This document shows, piece by piece, positions 1-7,037 of a stretch of 64,000 bases of DNA. Positions within the stretch are counted from its first letter, which is position 1, and the number at the start of each line of letters is the position of its first letter. The translations under genes and the position numbers were made by a program. Below the pieces are notes generated by a model. It ran no database searches. It saw only the letters and a list, made by a program, of their open reading frames with translations, and was not told the DNA's origin. The stretch lies in NCBI GenBank assembly GCA_965230065.1, contig OZ245942.1, positions 1,798,001 to 1,862,000 of the forward strand, written 5' to 3'. Source of the stretch: G965230065 sp965230065 (lineage in GTDB: Bacteria; Bacteroidota; Bacteroidia; Cytophagales; Cyclobacteriaceae).

Positions 1-391
1 ACTGAGCCGCGTGTTTTTTGATGATGGCATACACCTCTTTGGAAATCAAAGAGGCATTTTCACCGGTTTTGGGGTTTTCGTAAGTGTACAGCCTTTTCAT
101 GGTATTGGAAAAGGACTTGCTGGTTACCTTGTGCAGGTTAGAAATGGCAATACGAGCTGCCAGCACAGCATAGTCGGGGTGCTTTACGGTAAGGGATGCC
201 GCTGTTTCTGCTGCCAGATTGTCCAGTTCTACGGTGGTAACCCCATCATAGATACCGGAAATCACTTTTTTGGCAACCTCTACAGAGCTGACATGGGTTT
301 GGTCTAGCCCGTAGCAGAGCTTTTCTATGCGGGCAGTAATTTTGTCGAATTTAACGGATTCGCGCCTGCCATCTCTTTTTAGTACTAACAT
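1..391 (-). CDS. nrdA: Ribonucleoside-diphosphate reductase large subunit, N-terminal part (cut by window edge)
   Basis: Large (R1) subunit of class Ia ribonucleotide reductase, which reduces ribonucleotides to deoxyribonucleotides in the cytoplasm. Only about the first 130 codons are inside the window; the frame stays open to base 1. It starts with ATG at 391. The visible part is the ATP-cone regulatory domain: residues 2-17 read LVLKRDGRRESVKFDK, followed by the usual helical region with VELDNLAAETAA and the ATP-cone end AISNLHKVTSKSFS. The ATP cone senses ATP/dATP and sets overall activity. It lies 43 bp downstream of nrdB on the same strand, so the two are very probably one operon in the order nrdB-nrdA. 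The catalytic cysteines are outside the window. Confidence 0.93.
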   Translation of the reverse strand, partial: MLVLKRDGRRESVKFDKITARIEKLCYGLDQTHVSSVEVAKKVISGIYDGVTTVELDNLAAETAASLTVKHPDYAVLAARIAISNLHKVTSKSFSNTMKRLYTYENPKTGENASLISKEVYAIIKKHAAQ

Positions 392-434
392 AGGGAGTAG
401 GTTTTAAATTAGGTTATAGTTTAAAAAATATCTG

Positions 435-1427
435 CTAAAAGTCTTCATCTAAAGAAAAGGTACGCGAGCTACCCTCGTCACCGCTGTTTTTTACCCCGGC
501 TTTCTGGTAATCGCCCACCCGCTTTTCGAAGAAGTTGGTTTTACCCTGCAACGAAATCATTTCCATGAAGTCGAACGGGTTGGTAACCTTATATACTTTA
601 GGACAATTTAATTCATCGAGCAAACGGTCGGCCACAAATTCAATATACTGCCGCATCAATGCAGCATTCATGCCAATGAGGTCGACGGGCAAGGCATCGG
701 TTACAAATTCTTTTTCTATCTCTACCGCGTCGGTAATGATTTCTGTGATTCTTTCGGTAGAGAGTTTCTTTACCAAATGGTTGTTGTACAACAAACAGGC
801 AAAATCGCAATGCAGCCCTTCGTCTCTTGAGATTAGCTCATTAGAGAAAGTAAGGCCGGGCATCAGGCCTCTTTTCTTCAGCCAGAAGATAGAGCAGAAG
901 CTACCGGAAAAGAAAATACCTTCTACCGCAGCAAACGCAACGAGCCGCTCGGCAAAAGAAGCTTTTTCAATCCACCGCAGTGCCCAGTTGGCTTTTTTAT
1001 TCACACACTCCATCGTATCAATGGCGTTGAAAAGCTTATCTTTTTCCTTCGAGTCTTTAACGTACGTATCGATCAGTAAGGAGTATGTTTCAGAATGGAT
1101 ATTCTCAACGGCTATCTGAAAACCATAGAAAAATTTAGCTTCGGTGTATTGCACTTCCGCCACGAAGTTTTCGGCCAGGTTTTCGTTCACAATACCATCG
1201 CTGGCAGCAAAAAAGGCCAGTACGTGCGATATGAAGTGGCGCTCTCCATCGTTGAGGTTTTCCCAGTCTTTCAAATCCTGACTCAGGTCTATTTCTTCGG
1301 CTGTCCAGAAGCTGGCCTCGGCCAGTTTGTACATTTGCCAAATATCGTTATGCTCAATAGGAAATAATACAAAACGGTTTGGATTCTCTTGTAAAATCGG
1401 TTCTAACTCATTCTCTTTTCTGTCCAT
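435..1427 (-). CDS. nrdB: Ribonucleoside-diphosphate reductase small subunit (R2, class Ia)
   Basis: Di-iron R2 subunit that generates the tyrosyl radical used by NrdA. With the ATG at 1427 the protein has 330 residues. A longer open frame runs to 1487, but those 20 residues do not resemble R2, whereas the chosen start leads straight into a normal N-terminus. Visible features: FWTAEEIDLSQD at 40-51 with iron ligand D47; VENIHSETYSLLID near 107-120 with ligands E108 and H111 and the radical tyrosine Y115; SRDEGLHCDFA with the later Glu/His ligands; and a C-terminal tail ending in FSLDEDF, the peptide that docks to R1. The WTAEEIDL form is the eukaryote-like class Ia type common in Bacteroidota. 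The gene is followed 43 bp on by nrdA. Confidence 0.96.
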   Translation of the reverse strand: MDRKENELEPILQENPNRFVLFPIEHNDIWQMYKLAEASFWTAEEIDLSQDLKDWENLNDGERHFISHVLAFFAASDGIVNENLAENFVAEVQYTEAKFFYGFQIAVENIHSETYSLLIDTYVKDSKEKDKLFNAIDTMECVNKKANWALRWIEKASFAERLVAFAAVEGIFFSGSFCSIFWLKKRGLMPGLTFSNELISRDEGLHCDFACLLYNNHLVKKLSTERITEIITDAVEIEKEFVTDALPVDLIGMNAALMRQYIEFVADRLLDELNCPKVYKVTNPFDFMEMISLQGKTNFFEKRVGDYQKAGVKNSGDEGSSRTFSLDEDF

Positions 1428-1876
1428 GTATACAAGGTATTTATTTAAGTAACAAAATAATTTATAGCACGCTCCACATATAATCAATAATCAGCGTATT
1501 CCCCAATACAATAAAAAATTATTTTGTGAGAGCAAAAAATATAAAAAGAAAGATGGAAAATAGCGGTGCTAACAAGTACACGCATTCCCACCTCATTGGT
1601 TTTTGTATTTCTAACAAATATGTCTAATCTATGTTAAAGCTCAAAGCATTTTTTTTCATTAATTTTCCCTGCTTTTTAAATGAGTGATTGAGAAAAAAAC
1701 GTATAAAAAACTGATAAATAGAGGCTTATAGCATTTGTTTTGATTTAAGGATAATTGTGTGGGCTTAACATTTTGGTAACATTGGCTTTTGAAGCTATTA
1801 GCTAAAAGCCACAAGCTGCAAGCTCTTAGTGACTTATAGCTTGTGGCCGGGCGGCGACCCGCTAACAGCTTGCAGC
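1428..1876. repeat. Intergenic region upstream of nrdB with paired hairpins near manA
   Basis: About 450 bp without a gene. The half next to nrdB is AT-rich and should hold its promoter, but I cannot assign a convincing one, nor a NrdR box. The half next to manA carries two interleaved perfect 10-bp inverted repeats: GCCACAAGCT at 1808-1817 with AGCTTGTGGC at 1838-1847, and GCTGCAAGCT at 1815-1824 with AGCTTGCAGC at 1867-1876. The second pair touches the manA stop codon. The repeats share the core AAGCT and cannot all pair at once, so the RNA could fold in two alternative ways. They may end the manA transcript or be a dispersed intergenic repeat. Confidence 0.55.
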
Positions 1877-3091
1877 CTATAATGGCACAGTTGCCCTGTA
1901 CAAGATAGCACTTCCTGTAAGTTGATAGGCTGCACCTGCCTTTACAAAAAAAACGTCTCCTTTTTTCAGGGAAAGTTCACCTTCTGCAAAGACGGCCTCA
2001 GCGGTGCCTTCCAATACCATAAGAATATCAGCAGCATGGGTAGCAGTGCTCTTAAATGAGTGATTTGCTTTGATTTGAATGCAACTCAATTCAAAATCAG
2101 GGGCTGGGCTTCTGTATACCTTTTCTGCATCGCCTGCCGGAGTGCCTTCCAGTATTTCAGGAACAACCGCCTCAAACCGGGTGTGCTTGAGCAGTTCGGG
2201 AACATCAATGTGTTTGGGGGTAAGCCCGCCCCGCAACACGTTGTCAGAATTGGCCATGAGTTCCATGTTCACGCCTTCCAGGTAAGCATGCGGAATGCCC
2301 GCATCCTGAAAAATACCTTTACCGGGCGGAATGTTCACCAGGTTGAAAAAATAAATGGAGAAAATACCCCGGTCGTAGTTACCACCATCCAGCGCATCAT
2401 TCATGGCTGCCCGGGCTGCCCAGAAATCGGGCGAACTTTTTTCTAAATTTCCTGCCTGGTATTTGCGGATAATTTTGGGCACCAGGGGAGCAAGCAAGCG
2501 GTTCACTTCCATTTGAGGAAGCTCCATAATGTGCTTGTACAAACCCTTGTAACCTCCTTGCCCGAAGTAGATTTTGAGAGGCTTGAGGTCTGTGTTTTTT
2601 TCAAAAAGTTCGTTAATTTCCTCCTCCGGCCTGAAGCCATGCAACAACCAGAAATTGGTGAGGGCCACCATGATTTCGGGTTTGTGGTTGTCGTCTTTGT
2701 AGTTGCGGTTTGGGGCCGTGAGGGGCACCCCCAATTCGTTTTCCCGGGCAAAGCCTTTTTCGCCCTCCGCTTTGGTAGGGTGTACCTGTATGGAAAGCAT
2801 GTCTTTTACGTCCAGTACTTTGAACAGATAGGGCAGGCGGTTGGCAAATTTTTTCGCTACTTTTTCACCCAAAAAATCTTCCGGCGACTGGGCAATCAGC
2901 TCGTTCAGGGGTTTACTATCCCCATTTAGTAAAGCTTGGGCGGGGGCTTTGTCATGCGCACCCATCCAGTATTCGGCAAAAGGCTGGTTTTCGGTATTGT
3001 TTACCGATAAAAGTTCAGGAATAAAAGAAGTACCACCCCAGGCGTAATGTTGTACTACGCCTTCTAATTTGAGCAAACCAGGAGTTTTCAT
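1877..3091 (-). CDS. manA: Mannose-6-phosphate isomerase, class I
   Basis: Zinc-dependent phosphomannose isomerase (type I, cupin fold), interconverting fructose-6-phosphate and mannose-6-phosphate for GDP-mannose and glycan synthesis. It has 404 residues with an ATG start at 3091, a normal length. Diagnostic segments: QHYAWGGTSFIPELL near 14-28; YWMGAHDKAPAQ near 41-52; LSIQVHPTK near 99-107 with zinc ligands Q102 and H104; DDNHKPEIMVAL with ligand E139; and AGIPHAYLEGVNMELMANSDNVLR with the fourth ligand His and the active-site Arg region. The C-terminal part, with EGTAEAVFAEGELSL, is the second cupin domain. It sits alone on its strand between unrelated genes. Confidence 0.96.
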   Translation of the reverse strand: MKTPGLLKLEGVVQHYAWGGTSFIPELLSVNNTENQPFAEYWMGAHDKAPAQALLNGDSKPLNELIAQSPEDFLGEKVAKKFANRLPYLFKVLDVKDMLSIQVHPTKAEGEKGFARENELGVPLTAPNRNYKDDNHKPEIMVALTNFWLLHGFRPEEEINELFEKNTDLKPLKIYFGQGGYKGLYKHIMELPQMEVNRLLAPLVPKIIRKYQAGNLEKSSPDFWAARAAMNDALDGGNYDRGIFSIYFFNLVNIPPGKGIFQDAGIPHAYLEGVNMELMANSDNVLRGGLTPKHIDVPELLKHTRFEAVVPEILEGTPAGDAEKVYRSPAPDFELSCIQIKANHSFKSTATHAADILMVLEGTAEAVFAEGELSLKKGDVFFVKAGAAYQLTGSAILYRATVPL

Positions 3092-3253
3092 AAGATTAAA
3101 TTTTTTCCGGGGCGAAGATATTAAATCCTAAGCTCGAAGCACTAAACTCTAAATAAATTCAAATATGAAAAACCAAAACCCAAAACGAATCATTGTGGCG
3201 TAACCCCTGGCAGGGGACTTCGTTCTGTGGTTTTCTGTCTCCATTCAGCAAAG

Positions 3254-3637
3254 CTATTTGGTCTTTTTTAGGTGGTTTTTTCCATACTTGGAATTTTTAG
3301 TGAATACGCGTGGCAATAAACTGGCAACGTATTCAAGTTTGTCTGAGTAATTATCAAAGTCACGATTGCTTTCTGCGCAGTAATTTTCAATAACAATGGC
3401 AGCATTTAGCAGACTTTCTTTCTCCTGTTCATTCACAATCATCACTTCATCGGATGCCTGCTTATTTTCTTCAGATAATATCATGAACCATCTCTTATTA
3501 ATATCTCGCTCCTGCGCTTTGATATGGTCATATTGCTCGGCTGTCAACTCATAAAAATACTCCGGTTTGGGTTCAAAGCCAAGTTGAAAAATCACTGAAA
3601 GGGCAGGGCCGGTTTTGAAGAACAAATCGTCGATCAT
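3254..3637 (-). CDS. Hypothetical protein, 127 aa
   Basis: A soluble protein starting at ATG 3637. I do not recognise the family. It is mostly helical by composition, with no signal peptide and no membrane segment. It has a Tyr/Glu-rich stretch (PEYFYELTAEQYDHIKAQ near 24-41) and a basic lysine-rich tail. It lies 149 bp downstream of the next gene on the same strand, so operon membership is uncertain. The coding frame is clean and codon use looks ordinary. The 160 bp between this gene and manA hold only a short GC hairpin (CCCCT-ggc-AGGGG at 3204-3216). Confidence 0.6.
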   Translation of the reverse strand: MIDDLFFKTGPALSVIFQLGFEPKPEYFYELTAEQYDHIKAQERDINKRWFMILSEENKQASDEVMIVNEQEKESLLNAAIVIENYCAESNRDFDNYSDKLEYVASLLPRVFTKNSKYGKNHLKKTK

Positions 3638-3786
3638 ATTATTGTGGTTGGTTTTTTTAGGATAAATAACTTCAGGGGTTCAACGGCCTTGCAACAGGCG
3701 GGCCAGAAAGTTTGCGTATTCTTTTTAGCACATGGAGAAAAAGACCCTCGAGTGCATTTCTAAGAGGTGTTTAATCTCAAATTTTA

Positions 3787-4203
3787 TTATTCTTCCTTTT
3801 CAATTTGTCGCTCAATTTCTCTTTGAAACTCGGCATGCAACATCGCCAGTAAACCAAGTTCGTCTGATTCGCAGTTTTCTTTGTCACGTCTCAGGACAAG
3901 GTAGTCTATAAAGTTTCCAAAGTCCTTTGAATAAGCAGCAGATTTTATGTCTTTTTCAACAATTGGGTTAATCAGTAAAAACCGCCAAGCTTGCTGCTCA
4001 TTGTCAATTTTGTCTAGCATTGTATTGATTAGACTTTGCCAATCAGAAACTTTCTTTTGAAACCGTTGCTCGATCAATGAATTCAAGTTTGATTTTTGAC
4101 GTTCCTTTTTTGTTTTGTCATTCTTGAATCTTGATGGAATATTCCCATCATCTGTAAACTTCAAAGCCAATTGATTGGCAATGTTTAATGTCCTATTATT
4201 CAT
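3787..4203 (-). CDS. Hypothetical protein coupled to the exonuclease gene
   Basis: A 138-residue hydrophilic protein of unknown function. A TTG at 4209 would add two residues and overlap the upstream stop; the ATG at 4203 sits 2 bp after the TGA of the exonuclease-BRCT gene and is the more natural start. The sequence is charged and helical (SRFKNDKTKKERQKSNLN near 24-41; acidic-basic tail EFQREIERQIEKEE), with a conserved-looking core around AWRFLLINPIVEKDIKSA. There are no membrane segments. The near-zero spacing implies translational coupling with the exonuclease, so it may be a partner or regulator of that enzyme. That is inference from position only. Confidence 0.7.
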   Translation of the reverse strand: MNNRTLNIANQLALKFTDDGNIPSRFKNDKTKKERQKSNLNSLIEQRFQKKVSDWQSLINTMLDKIDNEQQAWRFLLINPIVEKDIKSAAYSKDFGNFIDYLVLRRDKENCESDELGLLAMLHAEFQREIERQIEKEE

Positions 4204-4205
4204 AT

Positions 4206-5114
4206 TCAAAGATTTTTTAGAAAGTCATCTTCCGAAAGGATTTCTAATCCTGAGCCTCTCTCAATTAGTTTAATCGCTTTTTCTTGTTTAGAACTCATTC
4301 CTTCTTCTCCAACCACTCTGTAGTCTTGTTGTCCAACAATTAAGTAATCAGTTTTTTTCGTTACTCCATTCCCGTTCATTCCACCAATATCTGCAATTAA
4401 CTGCCGGGCATCTTTTCGTAACATTGACATTAGCGTTCCTGTGAACACAACTGTCCGACCGTAGAAAATACTTTCACGATTATGCTTCGCAGGGTCTCCG
4501 ATAATTTCTTCAGGCTTGATGTATTGCCTTTTTGTGTTAGACGGTATATAACCACCAGTATAAAGGCAGCCAATTGTTGTTCCGAGTTTTGATGGAAATT
4601 CTTCAATAGAGTTTACTTCTGAAGTTTCAAAAGCTTTTAAAGACAATTTCGCAGCTGCTTCACTATCGCCAGCTGCTCTATGATGATTTAACGGAATTTG
4701 ATTATGTCTGCAAAGTGTTTTTAAGTCATACGCGGGTAAACCTTCCCAAACCTTTTTTGAAAAGATGTAACTACAAGAATATTGAAGTTCTGGAAAAGGA
4801 ATTTGGTAGGACTCTAGCGTTCTTCTTAAAACGCTCATGTCAAAACCTGCATTATGAGCTATGAGGAATTGTCCGTCAATCAACGGCTTAATTTCATTCC
4901 ATAAATCCCCGAATTCAGGTGCGTTTTTTACGTCAATAGGTGTGATTCCATGGATTGACACATTAAAGTCGTCAAAGTATGGATAGTATGATGGTTTAAT
5001 CAACCAAGATTTAACGTCTTTAATCCGGTTGTTTTCGACAAAAGTCAGTCCGATTTCGCAGGGACTATCTCTATCTGATGTTGCTGTCTCGAAGTCAATG
5101 GTTATAAAGTCCAT
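4206..5114 (-). CDS. DEDDh 3'-5' exonuclease with C-terminal BRCT domain
   Basis: A 302-residue protein from ATG 5114; a longer frame to 5165 adds 17 residues unlike the family. Residues 1-165 are a DnaQ-type exonuclease: MDFITIDFET with D7 and E9, FLIAHNAGFDMSVL with D92, and NHHRAAGDSEAA with H145 and D150 complete the DEDDh catalytic set. Residues about 220-302 form a BRCT domain (GRTVVFTGTL, DIGGMNGNGVTKKTDYLIVG), as in DNA ligase and in epsilon-like repair proteins. The likely role is processing of DNA ends or primers in repair, with BRCT giving protein or DNA docking. It is not the replicative epsilon subunit itself. The next gene starts 2 bp after its stop. Confidence 0.9.
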   Translation of the reverse strand: MDFITIDFETATSDRDSPCEIGLTFVENNRIKDVKSWLIKPSYYPYFDDFNVSIHGITPIDVKNAPEFGDLWNEIKPLIDGQFLIAHNAGFDMSVLRRTLESYQIPFPELQYSCSYIFSKKVWEGLPAYDLKTLCRHNQIPLNHHRAAGDSEAAAKLSLKAFETSEVNSIEEFPSKLGTTIGCLYTGGYIPSNTKRQYIKPEEIIGDPAKHNRESIFYGRTVVFTGTLMSMLRKDARQLIADIGGMNGNGVTKKTDYLIVGQQDYRVVGEEGMSSKQEKAIKLIERGSGLEILSEDDFLKNL

Positions 5115-5266
5115 GATATCGTTTTTTAGCTTGTGCGTAACGAGTTCACATAAACAAATAAACAATCCCCTCTTTTCCCCTTATCACAAATTTTGTTATC
5201 CTGCTTTCAGTCCTTCAGCCTCTGATAATTCTTTCAAAATAGTGTCTATGTAAAGTAGTATTCAAT

Positions 5267-5569
5267 TCATCCAAATATAGATTCTTCTGTCAAAGGGCTT
5301 AACCCGTTATGTACAGCCAATATGTCTATCTGGTCAGCAGTTACTACACGGTAAATAATTCTGTAATTTTTATAAATCAACTCTCTAATTTCAGGCTTTT
5401 CTAATTCGGGAACCATTCTACCTATCTGGGGGTATTTCTCTAAATTTTCGCCTTTTTCAAAAATTTTGTCAGTCAGTTGTTCGGCATATTTTGCTGACCG
5501 GGGTTTGTAATATTCCCTAATCTCGTATATGTCCTCAATAGCTTGGCGGGTCCAATTTATTTTTGCCAT
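5267..5569 (-). CDS. Type II toxin of the RelE/ParE superfamily
   Basis: A 100-residue toxin-like protein starting at ATG 5569. The sequence is a textbook RelE/ParE plasmid-stabilisation fold: INWTRQAIEDIYEIREYY at 4-21, KYPQIGRMVPELEKPEIREL in the middle, and YKNYRIIYRVV near 67-77 for the beta-sheet core, ending in ILAVHNGLSPL. RelE members act on ribosome-bound mRNA and ParE members on DNA gyrase; from sequence I cannot tell which. Its start overlaps the end of the upstream antitoxin gene by 13 bp, the normal antitoxin-first arrangement. The protein is full length with no visible damage, so the pair may be active. Confidence 0.9.
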   Translation of the reverse strand: MAKINWTRQAIEDIYEIREYYKPRSAKYAEQLTDKIFEKGENLEKYPQIGRMVPELEKPEIRELIYKNYRIIYRVVTADQIDILAVHNGLSPLTEESIFG

Positions 5570-5739
5570 TGCTTTAGCATATCTTTAGCTTCCTGTGTAG
5601 AATAGACTTCTCCTTTTTTAGATTGTTCTAATCCAATTTCTATCTTTTGAAGTAAAATCAGTTTATCCATTAATTCATCAATAGAAAACGTGTCGGGCAT
5701 ATCTTTTAAACTATTAATCAATTGGTCTTTTGAGATCAT
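5557..5739 (-). CDS. Antitoxin partner of the RelE/ParE toxin
   Basis: A 60-residue acidic-basic helical protein starting at ATG 5739 and overlapping the toxin start by 13 bp. The first half (MISKDQLINSLKDMPDTFSI) is followed by DELMDKLILLQKIEIGLEQSKKGEVYSTQEAKDMLKQW, a pattern common in small antitoxins paired with ParE-like toxins in Bacteroidota: a dimerising helix and a C-terminal helix that wraps the toxin. I do not see a clear ribbon-helix-helix or Xre DNA-binding domain, so autoregulation is uncertain. The short length, tight coupling and partner make the assignment secure at the level of antitoxin, not at family level. Confidence 0.83.
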   Translation of the reverse strand: MISKDQLINSLKDMPDTFSIDELMDKLILLQKIEIGLEQSKKGEVYSTQEAKDMLKQWQK

Positions 5740-5949
5740 AGCTACGCTTTTTTATTAATATACGAATTGATTCTTATTTCTGATGATTTCCTGAATATAA
5801 CAAATATATCGTTTTTTCTCTCAATCAATTGAATGGATAAGACTTCTAAAGGTAGGCGGATGGAAGTCTCTTCGGATTTTAAGAACAAAAAACGATTTTA
5901 TAATTAGGGTTTTGAGAGTATTTAGAACTTAGAATTTTGTGCTTAGATC

Positions 5950-7020
5950 GACTTTGTTGCAACGCAACAAAAACAGTCATGAAAGAGTACTTGAATCATA
6001 GCAATACAAATCAAATCTCTTAGTCATGCCTGAACCTAAAGATACATACAAACCGAGAAATTGGAAAGCTTATAACAAATCATTATGCAAGCGAGGCAGT
6101 TTAGTATTATGGTTGGAAGAGGGCGTATACCGCCATTGGCGTGATATATCCAAACAAGGCAAAGTAGTAGGCGAAAAGCAGTACCCCGACTTGGTAATAG
6201 AGTTTTGCCTGACCATCAAATCGGTTTACGGGCTCAAACTGCGTCAGTGTACAGGGTTTATCAGCAGTATTTTTGGCTTGATGGGACTTTCAGAATTGGC
6301 CGTGCCTAATTACAGCACCCTTTGTCGGAGGTCATCTGCCCTGAGCGTAAAAGTTAGTCACCGCCCTTTGGGCCAAGGGCTGCATATAGCAGTGGATAGC
6401 ACAGGATTGAAAGTGTTTGGCGAGGGTGACCGGGTCGCCGGGCGATGGAAGGTTAGGAAGCATGGAGCGGGTAAACGTAGAACATGGCGTAAGCTTCATC
6501 TAGGCGTAGACGTAAAAAGCCAGGAAATTATCAGTTGTGTGCTTACTGACAATTCGGTAGATGACGCGCAGATGACCTCAGGGTTGCTTGGTGGTGTTGA
6601 GGGGCAGGTGGAGAGTTTTTATGGGGATGGGGCCTACGATAAGAAAAAGGCCCGAAAAGTAGTGGCTAAGATGAGTGCCAAGGCTATTGTTCCACCTCCT
6701 AAAAACGCAGTCAGAAGCAAAGGGCATTTACCTGAAATGGCCGAAAGGGATGAAGCTATTGACAGGATCGCACAGATTGGTAGAAAAGAATGGAAACAAG
6801 AAGTGGGTTACCATAAAAGAAGTTTGTCGGAGGTGGCCATGTATCGCTACAAAGGAACCATAGCCAACACCTTATCTACCCGGAAATTTGAAAACCAGGT
6901 CACTGAGGTTAGGATAGGTTGCCACATTTTGAATGTATTCCGAGGGTGTGGCATGCCCAATGCCGTCAAAACTTGAAAATTAACACCCTGTAGAAAAGGA
7001 AAATACGTTGCAACAAAGTC
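5950..7020. mobile_element. IS5-family insertion sequence (IS903-like group), complete
   Basis: A 1071-bp element bounded by perfect 15-bp terminal inverted repeats: GACTTTGTTGCAACG at 5950-5964 and its complement at 7006-7020. It is flanked by a 9-bp direct repeat GCTTAGATC (5941-5949 and 7021-7029), the target-site duplication. A 9-bp duplication and about 1.06 kb length fit the IS903 group of the IS5 family. It carries one transposase gene. Both ends, both duplications and the gene are intact, suggesting a recent insertion. It sits between a toxin-antitoxin pair and the 3' end of the AsmA-like gene, 9 bp beyond that stop codon, so no gene is broken. The left end also forms a palindrome TTGTTGC-aac-GCAACAA (5954-5970). 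Confidence 0.93.
6026..6976 (+). CDS. IS5-family DDE transposase
   Basis: A 316-residue transposase, single uninterrupted frame from ATG 6026. The DDE catalytic triad reads as D124 in HIAVDSTGLKVFGEGD, D201 in SFYGDGAYDKKKARK, and E269 in KRSLSEVAMYRYKG. The C-terminal motif Y-(2)-R-(3)-E-(6)-K typical of IS4/IS5-type transposases appears as the KRSLSEVAMYRYK region. The N-terminal part (KPRNWKAYNKSLCKRGSL near 9-26) is the usual basic DNA-binding start seen in this group. It catalyses cut-and-paste movement of the surrounding element through the 15-bp ends. The gene is complete and could be active. Confidence 0.93.
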   Translation: MPEPKDTYKPRNWKAYNKSLCKRGSLVLWLEEGVYRHWRDISKQGKVVGEKQYPDLVIEFCLTIKSVYGLKLRQCTGFISSIFGLMGLSELAVPNYSTLCRRSSALSVKVSHRPLGQGLHIAVDSTGLKVFGEGDRVAGRWKVRKHGAGKRRTWRKLHLGVDVKSQEIISCVLTDNSVDDAQMTSGLLGGVEGQVESFYGDGAYDKKKARKVVAKMSAKAIVPPPKNAVRSKGHLPEMAERDEAIDRIAQIGRKEWKQEVGYHKRSLSEVAMYRYKGTIANTLSTRKFENQVTEVRIGCHILNVFRGCGMPNAVKT

Positions 7021-7037
7021 GCTTAGATCTTTAAAAT

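Noticed and set aside
2060..3047. Plus-strand open frames across manA
   Set aside because: They lie entirely within the well-supported manA gene in other frames.
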